Positions 29,248 to 37,951 of a DNA stretch of 64,000 bases are shown here, piece after piece. Position numbers and translations under genes: made by a program. Origin of the DNA: Exiguobacterium undae DSM 14481 (GTDB taxonomy: Bacteria > Bacillota > Bacilli > Exiguobacteriales > Exiguobacteriaceae). Positions within the stretch are counted from its first letter, which is position 1. The number at the start of each line of letters is the position of its first letter. The DNA is taken from contig NZ_KK211187.1 in the NCBI RefSeq assembly GCF_000620805.1, forward strand, positions 2,342,398 through 2,406,397, read 5' to 3'. The notes beneath the pieces were generated by a model that ran no database searches, was not told the DNA's origin, and was given only the letters and a program-made list of their open reading frames with translations.

Positions 29248-30381
29248 TCATTCTGGCGACAGCCATTTTTTCTGAATCATTATAGCACGCCCATTCGCAA
29301 GAATCGTATCGATTTGCAAAGCGTCATCAATCAGTAACAGATCCGCCCGCTCACCAAGAAGGATACGTCCTGCGGAGAAGCCATAAGCATCTGCGACATT
29401 ACAAGTGACCGTCTGCATCGCCTGCTCGAATGAAACACCGTATTGAACAGCGTCCCGAACCGCTTCGAGCATCGACTCGGGTCGTCCGGTCTCTAATCGA
29501 AGCAGTTTGCCGGCGTCATCGAATGCCGGTAAACTGGCTCCCGCATCACTCGACATCGTAATCTGCTCTAACGGGATACCTGCCTCAAGCGCACGTTTTA
29601 GGGCGAGTCCCGCCGGCACTTCGCCTTCTTCGATGAAAGCATCGGTCGTGCAGGTCGTAAAATCGATTCGCCCCCCTTGTTTGGCCCACTTTAAACCGGC
29701 TTCAAAAATCCGTTCGCTGCGATTGATGTGGGTCGGCAAAAATTGGGTGATCGGAATATCGGTCGTCTCCACCACTTCTTCAAGCAAGCGGAGAGCCTGT
29801 TTGCCGTCCCCGATATGGACATTCATCGTTCCCGTGACCCCCTTTAACAAACCGGCCATCCGGGCTTCTGACGCGAGACGGGCCAATTCCTGAACGGTCG
29901 GTTGTGTCGAACGATGGTCGTTGATTGCGATTTCACCGATACCGATGACTTCATTGATCAGCAAGATGTCCCGGGCAATCGAGTCGGTGATCGAAACCGG
30001 CGGGACAGCATAACTGCCCGACAATAAAAAAGATTGGATTCCGGAACTCGTGTATCCCCGAAGATGTGCCAACAAATCAATTCCTGTCCGGGTCCAGCCG
30101 TCCGTCCCAAGCAGACCCACGACGGTCGTCACGCCTCCCGTTAAGAAGTCCGTTGCCAAAAGAGGAGCCGTCCGCGTCGAAAATCCGCCTTCGCCCCCGC
30201 CGCCAATCGGATGCACATGTCCGTCCACTAATCCCGGAACCAACTGTTTTCCTGCACCGTCAATCGTTTGTGTAATCAACCGGTCATCGACGGCATAGGA
30301 ACCGATTGCCAAAATCTTTCCTCCACCAACCAGTACATCCGTCGATTTCCCTGCCAGCCGTACCTCTTTCAGTAAAATCAT
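29248..30381 (-). CDS. iadA: Isoaspartyl dipeptidase
   Basis: 377 residues. Amidohydrolase-fold metallopeptidase that splits beta-aspartyl dipeptides from damaged proteins. The metal motif reads DGHVHPIGGGGEGG, nearly identical to IadA, followed by TRTAPL. Later motifs: VIGIGEIAINDHR, VNVHIGDGKQALRLL (as MNVHIGDG) and SSDAGASLPAF. ATG at 30381 follows GGGAGG; longer open frame upstream has no similarity. Probably the first gene of iadA-trx-psd. Confidence 0.93.
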   Translation of the reverse strand: MILLKEVRLAGKSTDVLVGGGKILAIGSYAVDDRLITQTIDGAGKQLVPGLVDGHVHPIGGGGEGGFSTRTAPLLATDFLTGGVTTVVGLLGTDGWTRTGIDLLAHLRGYTSSGIQSFLLSGSYAVPPVSITDSIARDILLINEVIGIGEIAINDHRSTQPTVQELARLASEARMAGLLKGVTGTMNVHIGDGKQALRLLEEVVETTDIPITQFLPTHINRSERIFEAGLKWAKQGGRIDFTTCTTDAFIEEGEVPAGLALKRALEAGIPLEQITMSSDAGASLPAFDDAGKLLRLETGRPESMLEAVRDAVQYGVSFEQAMQTVTCNVADAYGFSAGRILLGERADLLLIDDALQIDTILANGRAIMIQKKWLSPE

Positions 30382-30403
30382 GGAATACCTCCCAAATGAT
30401 AAA

Positions 30404-30441
30404 AAAGCGAGTCTATCGTCCGAATGACGATATCTCGCTTT
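30404..30441 (-). terminator. Terminator after the DUF2929-like gene
   Basis: Arms AAAGCGAG and CTCGCTTT plus inner TATCGTC/GACGATA pairs, with T6 on the minus-strand side. Strong stem between the small gene and iadA. Confidence 0.85.
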
Positions 30442-30445
30442 TAAC

Positions 30446-30640
30446 TTATTCTGCCTTTGTCCCTTGACCAAGACCAAGATCTTCATTGACTGCATCAAGT
30501 GCGAAGACGACAAGTGAAGTCACGACTGACATAGCTGTCGCGAATCCGAAGTTATACGTGACTGCATCGACCGCTGATACGATGAACACGGCTGTGTTCA
30601 CGAGTAAAAACGACCAGAAGAATGTAACGAGAAAACGCAT
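30446..30640 (-). CDS. DUF2929/YjzD-like small membrane protein
   Basis: 64 residues, two membrane helices, opening MRFLVTFFWSFLLVNTAVFI like Bacillus YjzD. Strong GGAGGGGG site before the ATG. Monocistronic. Function unknown; in Bacillus such proteins accompany fatty-acid or envelope genes, but that context is absent here. Confidence 0.8.
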   Translation of the reverse strand: MRFLVTFFWSFLLVNTAVFIVSAVDAVTYNFGFATAMSVVTSLVVFALDAVNEDLGLGQGTKAE

Positions 30641-30834
30641 TCTTCCCCCTCCATTTCTTAGCTTACTTTTTTATGTCCTACGTTTCGTAGTATATCATTT
30701 TTTGAAGCAACAGACAGCTTTTCTCCAATTTTTTTAAACGCTTTCTCGATTCTAAAACACAGGCAATTCTAGATATTTTTTCCGTCGGATATGCTACAGT
30801 AAGCGTAATGAATCAAGAGTGGAGTGGGTTATTC

Positions 30835-31644
30835 ATGCAACGTCATTTGATCGCCGTCGACCTCGACGGCACTTTACTTCGTGACGACAAGACAATCAGT
30901 CAAGCAAACGTAGCAGCGTTACGGAAGGCACGGGAAAACGGACACGAGGTCGTCATCGCAACCGGGCGTCCGTTTCGACATGCAAAACGGTATTACGATG
31001 AACTCGGACTAACGACACCAATCGTCAACTTTAACGGTGGACTCGTTCATCATCCGCACGATCCACATTTCGAAGTCAGCCATCATCCGATTCCGTTAAA
31101 GACCGTGCAGCACATATTGGAATCAATCTCTGATACTAAAACACAAAACATCGTCTGCGAAGTGACGGACCATGTTTACTTCCAACGGGATCCGGTCGGA
31201 ATTTATGAATTTTACACGGATCATGCTTTATCGGTGACGACAGGCGATTTACGGAAAGTATTACAACACGAGCCGACGTCGTTACTGATTCATGCGAAAG
31301 GCGAACATGTCCAGGACATTCGCTCGGAGCTGTCGAGCATCCATGCTGAGACCGTGTTAAACCGGCAGTGGATCAAACCGGAATACATGGTGGAAGTCAT
31401 GCGTAAAGGAACGAGCAAAGCTGTTGGTCTGCAACAGATTTCGCGCCATCTCAACATCCATCAAAAACAGATTGTCGCTTTTGGTGATGAAGAAAACGAT
31501 TTGGAAATGCTTGATTATGTCGGTCATGGTGTTGCAATGGGCAACGCGATTGGTCCCCTTAAATTGGTTGCCAATGGCACGACCAAGACGAATCAAGAAG
31601 ACGGAATTGCTTACTACCTGAAACATGTCCTCGGACTGATTTAA
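30835..31644 (+). CDS. Cof-type HAD phosphatase
   Basis: 269 residues, HAD IIB (Cof) family. Motifs: I LIAVDLDGTLLRDD, II VVIATGRPF, III lysine in KGTSKAVGLQQ, IV FGDEENDLEMLDYVGHGVAMGNA. Usual substrates are sugar phosphates or flavin phosphates. ATG at 30835 chosen over an ATG nine codons upstream, because the motif starts here and a GGAGTGGG site precedes it. Divergent from the DUF2929-like gene. Confidence 0.9.
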   Translation: MQRHLIAVDLDGTLLRDDKTISQANVAALRKARENGHEVVIATGRPFRHAKRYYDELGLTTPIVNFNGGLVHHPHDPHFEVSHHPIPLKTVQHILESISDTKTQNIVCEVTDHVYFQRDPVGIYEFYTDHALSVTTGDLRKVLQHEPTSLLIHAKGEHVQDIRSELSSIHAETVLNRQWIKPEYMVEVMRKGTSKAVGLQQISRHLNIHQKQIVAFGDEENDLEMLDYVGHGVAMGNAIGPLKLVANGTTKTNQEDGIAYYLKHVLGLI

Positions 31645-31655
31645 TGCCCCATATT

Positions 31656-31705
31656 AAAAGAAGCCGCTTTCCCGTCGAATGGACGAGAGAGCGGCTTCTT
31701 TTTGT
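31656..31705. terminator. Bidirectional terminator, Cof phosphatase and YitT-family gene
   Basis: Long inverted repeat with arms AAAAGAAGCCGCT (31656-31668) and AGCGGCTTCTTTT (31690-31702), with A- and T-runs on both flanks, between convergent genes. Confidence 0.9.
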
Positions 31706-31739
31706 CTGTAACCAGCATAAGGATTTCTTCCGAACCCGT

Positions 31740-32591
31740 TTATCCTTTTCGGAAATATCCGACGACCGAGTCTGTCGCAACGACATTGATGAAGACTGTT
31801 TCGTCGGCGTCCCGGCAAATCCGTTCGACGTCCCGCAACTCATGTCGTTCGATGACCATCATCAGCGTCGATTTCTCGGCCCGTGAGTAGGTGCCGATTG
31901 CCGGCATCTGCGTAATACCGCGAATGATATGTTGATGCAATGCCGTCGTGATATCATCGGCATGATTCGTGATGATGAAAATCGTCAGGCGTTGGTTGCT
32001 CGTGTGGATTTCATCGACGACTTTTGAGGTGACATAGATGAAGACAATCGTATACAGTGCAGTTGACCAACCAAACAAGGCACCGGCCAAGATGGCAATC
32101 AAGAAGTTCAACACAAACAAGTACAACCCGACACTTCGATCGGAGAAACGTGCAAAAATCAAGGCGACGATATCAAAACCACCCGTCGACGCCCCGAATT
32201 TAATCGTGATGCCGGTACCGATCGCAAGCAAAACACCACCAAACACGGCGTTGAGTGTCTGATCACCCGGAATGACAGCATATTGTGGAATCAGTCCAAT
32301 AAAAATCGTTGTCGCCAAAACGGAAATCAATGTAATGATGGTAAAACTGCGTCCTAACATAATCCATGCCAGAACGATTAATGGCAGGTTCAGCACTAAG
32401 AACCAGACGTTTTCACCAAAGGCAAACGCCGTTCCTTGTAACACCTGCGTCAAAATCTGGGCTAGTCCTGTAAATCCTGTTGAATACACACCACTTGGAA
32501 TCAGGAACCAGTTCATCGCTAATGCGATGACGAACCCGCCAATCGAGGCGACAATTACTTTTAAGATACTTTCCTTTACAACCGCTGTCAC
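31740..32591 (-). CDS. YitT-family membrane protein
   Basis: 283 residues from a GTG at 32591, eight bases after AGAGGAG; an ATG six codons upstream lacks a site. Five to six helices form the DUF161 domain (FIALAMNW to about 200; GFTGLAQILTQ, GASTGGFDIVALIF). A C-terminal DUF2179 soluble domain follows (TIFIITNHADDITTALHQHI ... THMPAIG-like GITQMPAIGTYS). Function unknown across the family. A one-mismatch cre-like sequence lies upstream at 32692-32706. Confidence 0.88.
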   Translation of the reverse strand: MTAVVKESILKVIVASIGGFVIALAMNWFLIPSGVYSTGFTGLAQILTQVLQGTAFAFGENVWFLVLNLPLIVLAWIMLGRSFTIITLISVLATTIFIGLIPQYAVIPGDQTLNAVFGGVLLAIGTGITIKFGASTGGFDIVALIFARFSDRSVGLYLFVLNFLIAILAGALFGWSTALYTIVFIYVTSKVVDEIHTSNQRLTIFIITNHADDITTALHQHIIRGITQMPAIGTYSRAEKSTLMMVIERHELRDVERICRDADETVFINVVATDSVVGYFRKG

Positions 32592-32745
32592 ACCTTGTTC
32601 TCCTCTCATTCGTAAACTATCTTGGAACACTTTAGCACATAACAAATGAGTCCGGATAGTCAAGATGACGAAAGAATTTCATTTCTTTTTTTGGTAACGC
32701 TCTCATTTTCAGAAGTTGAACACAACTCGACATTTGCGGGAATTC

Positions 32746-32789
32746 CAAAAAAAATACCGGCCGGGACTGTGAGGTCTCCTGCCGGTATA
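32746..32789 (-). terminator. Terminator of maltose phosphorylase gene
   Basis: Stem ATACCGGC (32755-32762) with GCCGGTAT (32782-32789) and inner GGAC/GTCC-like pairs, followed by T8 on the minus strand. Confidence 0.9.
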
Positions 32790-32793
32790 TGAA

Positions 32794-35094
32794 TCAGACT
32801 GTCATCGAAGCTGGAATCGTTACAGCACCTTCTGCCGGCACTTCAACGGTTTCCCCGTGGAGTTGCAACGTAAATGCTCCCCCTGTATTCTGCTCGATGC
32901 AGACTTCATTTTGTTTGACGTGGACAAGGATATGATGCCCCCGCCATTGCATGCGGAATGAATAGCTTGTCCATCCCTTCGGCAACATTGGCTTGAAGGA
33001 TAACGTCCCCTCCTCGACACGAAGTCCTGCGAAACCATGAACGATGGACATCCAAGATCCGACCATCGATGTAATGTGTAGACCATCTTCCGTATCATTG
33101 TTGTAGTTATCAAGATCGAGACGTGCCGAGCGCTGATACAACTCCATCGCCTTCTCTTCATACCCGACTTCCGCCGCGATGATGGAATAGATACATGGTG
33201 AGAGCGATGATTCGTGGACCGTCCGCGGCTCATAGAAGTCAAAGTTATTTTTCTTCTGTTCGACCGAGAAACGATCCGTCAAGAAGTACAGTCCTTGCAA
33301 GACATCGGCCTGTTTGATGAAGACAGAACGCAGGACGCGGTCCCACGACCAATTTTGATTTAACGGAAGGTGCTTCGGATCAAGGTCTGCGACCATAATC
33401 TGTTCTTTGTCCATGAAGCCGTCTTGTTGCATGAAGACATCCGGAACCGTCTCGTCTTTTGGATAGTACATTTTTTGATCAATTTCTGCCCACTGTGCCA
33501 ACTCTTCGTCCGACAAGGCCAGTTGATGCATCAACTCTTCCAGACGCGCCGGCTCTGCTTGCTCGAGATGACGGTAGACCGTCTGGGCATACTCAAGACA
33601 CCAGGCTGCCATCAAGTTGGTGTACCAGTTGTTGTTAACGTTGTTTTCGTATTCGTTTGGTCCCGTCACACCTAGGATCATGTATACATCCTTCTGTGGA
33701 ACGTAGTTGACACGACTTGCCCAGTAACGTGCGATTTCAACAAGCACTTCAAATCCGTACTGTCCAAGGTAAGACGTATCCCCTGTATAGTTCGTATAGT
33801 TATAAATCGCATGGGCAATCGCACCGTTCCGGTGAATTTCTTCATGGGTGATTTCCCACTCGTTATGACACTCTTCCCCGTTCATCGTTACCATCGGATA
33901 CAGGGCACCCTTCATGCCGACATTCTTATCCGCATTTTCTTTTGCTTGCGGCAGTTGATTGTGACGGTATTTCAGCAGGTTCCACGCGACATCCGGCTTC
34001 GAAGTCGCCAGATAGAAGTTCAGGCAGTAGGCTTCTGTGTCCCAATAAGTCGCCCCGCCATATTTTTCTCCCGTGAATCCTTTTGGTCCGATGTTCAAGC
34101 GGGAGTCTTCCCCTGTGTACGTTTGGAACATGTGGAAGATATTGAAGCGAATGCCTTGTTGGGCTTCGATGTCGCCTTCAATCTTCACGTCAGCTTCTTC
34201 CCAGTGCTTTAACCAGGCAGCTTGGTGTGCTGCAAGCGCTTCGTCAAATCCAATATCAAAGGCATCATTAACACGTTTCATCGCTTGCGCCAACAAGTCT
34301 TCGATTTCATAATCACGATTCGTGACGAGCGCGACCAGCTTTTCAGCTGTAACCGCCTCTCCCGCCGGCACCTGTTTCGTGAAACGGTTTGCTACGTACT
34401 GTAATGTACTTTCCAGCACTTCACATTTGGCCCCTTCGACATCCGTGATCATCGCTGCCGTGACGTGCCAATCCAGTTTCTTTGTTTTAGACGTGACATA
34501 CGCAAATCGTTCCTCTACGCCGTGTTCGACCGGAAGCCAGAATTTTTCATCGTAGTTTGAGTCTTCGTTCTCGACATCCGCATCCAGATAGGATTCGATG
34601 ATGACTTCGGCATCAAAGTTAACAGGTGTAACGGTGTAACGGAGTCCAGCCAGTTCTTTATCGACGATTGAGAAAAAACGTGTCGCTTCAATCTTCGTTT
34701 CTTCGACACCATTTCTGATCAACATCGTCCGGGTGAGGACACCATGTTGCATATCAAGTTCACGTTTAAAATCTACAACTTCCCACTCGTTCAAATCCAC
34801 GTTTTTTCCATTGATGGAAACACGAAGTCCCATGATGTTAACAGCGTTCAAGACTTTTGCGAAGTATTCCGGATAGCCGTTTTTCCACCAACCGACACGC
34901 GTCTTATCCGGATAGTAGACACCTGCGACATACATCCCCTGATGCGTATCGCCCGAGTAATCCTCTTCAAAGTTTCCGCGCATTCCCATATGACCGTTTC
35001 CGATCGATGTCATCGATTCTGCCAGACGGTTATCTTCCGGGTGGAATCCTTGCTCCGTAATCTTCCATTCATTAATATCAAACAATCGTTTCAT
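32794..35094 (-). CDS. malP: Maltose phosphorylase (GH65)
   Basis: 766 residues. Splits maltose with phosphate into glucose and beta-glucose 1-phosphate. N-terminal super-sandwich domain, then the (alpha/alpha)6 barrel with the family motif ATYWDTEAYCLNFYL and the catalytic-acid region GVTGPNEYENNVNNNWYTN; the QADVLQGLYFL phosphate-binding region follows. GH65 also contains trehalose and kojibiose phosphorylases; the maltodextrin neighbourhood makes maltose the best guess. It is transcribed from its own promoter and operator, separate from malEFG. No beta-phosphoglucomutase gene is in the window. Confidence 0.9.
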   Translation of the reverse strand: MKRLFDINEWKITEQGFHPEDNRLAESMTSIGNGHMGMRGNFEEDYSGDTHQGMYVAGVYYPDKTRVGWWKNGYPEYFAKVLNAVNIMGLRVSINGKNVDLNEWEVVDFKRELDMQHGVLTRTMLIRNGVEETKIEATRFFSIVDKELAGLRYTVTPVNFDAEVIIESYLDADVENEDSNYDEKFWLPVEHGVEERFAYVTSKTKKLDWHVTAAMITDVEGAKCEVLESTLQYVANRFTKQVPAGEAVTAEKLVALVTNRDYEIEDLLAQAMKRVNDAFDIGFDEALAAHQAAWLKHWEEADVKIEGDIEAQQGIRFNIFHMFQTYTGEDSRLNIGPKGFTGEKYGGATYWDTEAYCLNFYLATSKPDVAWNLLKYRHNQLPQAKENADKNVGMKGALYPMVTMNGEECHNEWEITHEEIHRNGAIAHAIYNYTNYTGDTSYLGQYGFEVLVEIARYWASRVNYVPQKDVYMILGVTGPNEYENNVNNNWYTNLMAAWCLEYAQTVYRHLEQAEPARLEELMHQLALSDEELAQWAEIDQKMYYPKDETVPDVFMQQDGFMDKEQIMVADLDPKHLPLNQNWSWDRVLRSVFIKQADVLQGLYFLTDRFSVEQKKNNFDFYEPRTVHESSLSPCIYSIIAAEVGYEEKAMELYQRSARLDLDNYNNDTEDGLHITSMVGSWMSIVHGFAGLRVEEGTLSFKPMLPKGWTSYSFRMQWRGHHILVHVKQNEVCIEQNTGGAFTLQLHGETVEVPAEGAVTIPASMTV

Positions 35095-35172
35095 TTTAAG
35101 TCGCTCCTTTATTCTTAATCACCGGACGCACAAGCATCGTTTGTAAGCGTTTTATTATTCTCTACATTCTTT

Positions 35173-35209
35173 ATTTTACACATAAAAACTACTAATGCAA
35201 TCGTTTGCA
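35173..35209 (-). promoter_or_regulatory. malP promoter with MalR/CcpA-type operator
   Basis: -10 TAAAAT (35178-35173), 16-base spacer, -35 TTGCAT (35200-35195). The palindrome TGCAATCGTTTGCA (35196-35209) covers the -35 box and also fits the cre consensus. Repression by blocking polymerase is expected. Confidence 0.72.
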
Positions 35210-35281
35210 CGAAAATAAAATTCTTTTTCTGAATCCGCCTTCGTTTTGACTGCCTCCATCTGCTGACTGTAATTTTCCAAT

Positions 35282-35316
35282 AAAAAAACACCACTCTCCG
35301 AACGGAAGGAGTGGTG
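35282..35316 (-). terminator. Terminator of the malEFG-amylase-lacI operon
   Basis: Arms CACCACTC (35289-35296) and GAGTGGTG (35309-35316) with inner TCC/GGA, T7 on the minus strand. Confidence 0.9.
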
Positions 35317-35335
35317 CAACATCAATCGTCTCTGT

Positions 35336-36364
35336 TTATTTGGCGGGACCGCCGCATGACTGACGAACTACCAGATAATGAGGCACGATCACACGTTTTC
35401 CATATGGTGTCGCCTCTTCGTTCATCTGTTCAATCAGACAGTTCGTCGCTTCAAAACCTAGGCCGAAGATATTGATTTCAACGGAAGTCAACGGTGGACT
35501 TGAAAATTCGGCAATGAATAAGTTGTTGAAACTGACGACGGCCATCTGGTCCGGCACACTGATTTCCATCTCATTTAATGTGCTCATGACACCAAGCGCC
35601 ATCATGTCATCACTGACGACGACAGCGGTTGGCGGGTGCTCAAGCGACATCAGCCTTTTGACCGCGTCTGCTCCACCGGTCGTCATGAACGGAGCACTGA
35701 CGATATACGGTTCGTGGATCGGAATCCCCTCTTCCATCAACGCCGTCTTATAACCGCCGACACGTTCCTGCGTCACCGCAAGATCTTGTGCGCCTCCGAC
35801 GAAAGCGATACATTCATGCCCGAGTTGATGTAAATATTTCGTAACTTCGCGTCCCGCGAGGTAATTGTCTGTGTCGACATACGTGACGTGGGACGAATCA
35901 CTGAACGGTTTCCCGACCACGACGAACGGAAATTTAGAATCCTGCAAAAACTGAACGACTTTATCATCGGTCCGTGAATACAAGACGACGACACCATCGA
36001 CGCGACGACCCTGAACCATCGAGACGACTCCTTCGTAGACCTCTTCTTCCGACACTCCCGTCGTCATATACAAGGAATAGCCGTTTTGATGCGCTTTCGT
36101 GCTGATTCCCCGGATCACTTCCGAAAAAAATGGATTCTGGAGCGTTTTCGTTGCCGCACTTGGCATGACGAGTCCAATTGCCTGTGTCGTCCGATTCGCC
36201 AGGCTCCGTGCGTGTACATTCGGATAGTACCCGAGTTCTTCCATCGCTTGACGGACACGTTCTTTCGTTTTTTGACTGATGCGTGGACTGTTGGCGATTA
36301 CACGCGATACAGTCGATGGCGCAACATTTGCTTCCCTTGCGACGTCCTTAATGGTTACTTGCAT
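35336..36364 (-). CDS. LacI-family regulator, MalR-like
   Basis: 342 residues. N-terminal helix-turn-helix VTIKDVAREANVAPSTVSRV with the hinge ending NVHARSLANRTT, then a periplasmic-binding-like sugar sensor domain (about 62-330). ATG at 36364 follows GAGGTGAAAGG. Last gene of the maltodextrin operon, 34 bases after the amylase. Its likely sites are the TGCAAnCGnTTGCA palindromes upstream of malE, malP and the neopullulanase. The HTH with V15-S-T-V-S and A55-like hinge is compatible with a CG-centred operator (inference). Inducer probably maltose or maltotriose. Confidence 0.88.
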   Translation of the reverse strand: MQVTIKDVAREANVAPSTVSRVIANSPRISQKTKERVRQAMEELGYYPNVHARSLANRTTQAIGLVMPSAATKTLQNPFFSEVIRGISTKAHQNGYSLYMTTGVSEEEVYEGVVSMVQGRRVDGVVVLYSRTDDKVVQFLQDSKFPFVVVGKPFSDSSHVTYVDTDNYLAGREVTKYLHQLGHECIAFVGGAQDLAVTQERVGGYKTALMEEGIPIHEPYIVSAPFMTTGGADAVKRLMSLEHPPTAVVVSDDMMALGVMSTLNEMEISVPDQMAVVSFNNLFIAEFSSPPLTSVEINIFGLGFEATNCLIEQMNEEATPYGKRVIVPHYLVVRQSCGGPAK

Positions 36365-36398
36365 GCCTTTCACCTCATCATTTCCCTACAAATGTATT

Positions 36399-37928
36399 TT
36401 AGTGTGTTTCTTTCGACCGGTTGAGTCGTCTTCGATGCATCAATAAAATGATTAAGGCAAGAATCGGAGCAATTGATCCAATCGCAACGAGTGACATCCA
36501 ATTCACTTGCGAGCGTTCAATCACATACCCGTTGGCACTATTTGCATCTAGCGTCACTTCATACGCGTCCCCGTCTTGTCGAACGACATCAGAAAAAAGT
36601 AATCCCCGCAACCGCTGATCGTCACCGATTTCTGATGCTTTGACACGTAATGTCGTTTTCTTTTCCCCTAAGTTGATGGCATAGAGAACGGTTTGGTCTT
36701 TGACTTTCCGTTCGTAGACAGCCATATGATCCGTCTTGGCCACCATCCGCTGTTTCCCTGTCTCAAAAGCCGGATAGTCACTCCGCATCTTATTTAAGGT
36801 CTGGACATACTCCTGCATCTTGTCATTTTTCTCAAACTCCATCATCATCCGGTTTCCGGGATCATCGCCGCCCGGCATCGCCACTTCCGTCCCCTGATAG
36901 ACGATCGGCATGCCTGGTGCTGCATAGAGAGCAAACAAGGCTAAGCGCAATTGACGTTCTTCATCCTCGGTTCCGCCGATTTTGGCTTCCGTGATAAAAC
37001 GTTTTAAATCATGATTGTCGACGAAGTTTGCTAAAGTCATCGCTTTCGGGTTAAACGTAGTATCTCGATTATAAACTGAATCCAGTTCTTCCGCTGAACC
37101 ATTTTTTCGGGTGAACTGATCTTTTATCCCGTAATAAAATGGAAAGTTCGTGACCGAATCAAATCCTAGTTTGGAATACGTCGCAATTTTCCGCGGATCT
37201 CCGTCAAAAACCTCTCCGAGTAAAAACAGATCCGGATGGTCTTGTTTGACGGCTGGAATGAATTTTTCCCAAAAAGCGGGTGGGACATGACGAACGGTAT
37301 CGAGACGGTAACCGTCGATTCCCGTTTCATCGACCCAATATTTCGCGACATCAATTAAGTATTTGACGACTTCTTCGTTTTCCGTGTTGAAGTCCGGTAA
37401 ATCAAACAGCCAGTTGTTCTCTACTTCCGCTTGGTTGTTCCAGTTCATGATGGTTTGTTCTTTATGGAACCAGTCCGGTTTTTCCTCTACGAGCGGATGA
37501 TTTGGACCGAGGTGATTGACGACCAGATCCAATACCACTTTGAGGTCGCGCTCATGCGCTTCCTTGACCAGCGTCTTGAATTCTTCTTTCGTGCCGAAAT
37601 GTGGATCAATCTTGTAATAATCCTCTGTCCAGTACCCATGGTAGCCGTTCGGTCGATTCTTAAAGACCGGTGTCAGCCAAATCGATGTGAATCCTTGATC
37701 TTTGATGTAGTCAAGCCGTTTGGTGACGCCCGCCAAATCCCCGCCCTGAAAGGCTTTTGGATCCTCTGGATTGGCTTCTAAATCGTTACTCGGGTCACCG
37801 TTTTCAAACCGGTCGACCATGATGAAGTACATCCGTTCTTTTTCCCACTCTGCTGCTTCACTCGTCTGCGGAAAAGTCCCGATAGACAAGAGAAGCGGCA
37901 AGAGGAGAAGCATCACGCCTCGTCTCAT
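36399..37928 (-). CDS. Membrane-anchored alpha-amylase (GH13)
   Basis: 509 residues. Signal peptide (MRRGVMLLLLPLLL, cleavage near SEA-AEW at about 26), GH13 barrel and C-terminal beta domain. Catalytic residues: Asp210 (GIDGYRLD), Glu239 (LLGEVF), Asp307 (FVDNHD). At the C-terminus a hydrophobic helix (about 480-500, LVAIGSIAPILALIILLM) followed by HRRRLNRSKETH should hold the enzyme on the outer face of the membrane. This suggests cell-surface hydrolysis feeding the adjacent MalEFG importer. ATG preceded by AAGGGGGAA. Confidence 0.9.
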   Translation of the reverse strand: MRRGVMLLLLPLLLSIGTFPQTSEAAEWEKERMYFIMVDRFENGDPSNDLEANPEDPKAFQGGDLAGVTKRLDYIKDQGFTSIWLTPVFKNRPNGYHGYWTEDYYKIDPHFGTKEEFKTLVKEAHERDLKVVLDLVVNHLGPNHPLVEEKPDWFHKEQTIMNWNNQAEVENNWLFDLPDFNTENEEVVKYLIDVAKYWVDETGIDGYRLDTVRHVPPAFWEKFIPAVKQDHPDLFLLGEVFDGDPRKIATYSKLGFDSVTNFPFYYGIKDQFTRKNGSAEELDSVYNRDTTFNPKAMTLANFVDNHDLKRFITEAKIGGTEDEERQLRLALFALYAAPGMPIVYQGTEVAMPGGDDPGNRMMMEFEKNDKMQEYVQTLNKMRSDYPAFETGKQRMVAKTDHMAVYERKVKDQTVLYAINLGEKKTTLRVKASEIGDDQRLRGLLFSDVVRQDGDAYEVTLDANSANGYVIERSQVNWMSLVAIGSIAPILALIILLMHRRRLNRSKETH

Positions 37929-37951
37929 GCCGCTGATTCCCCCTTGATTGA

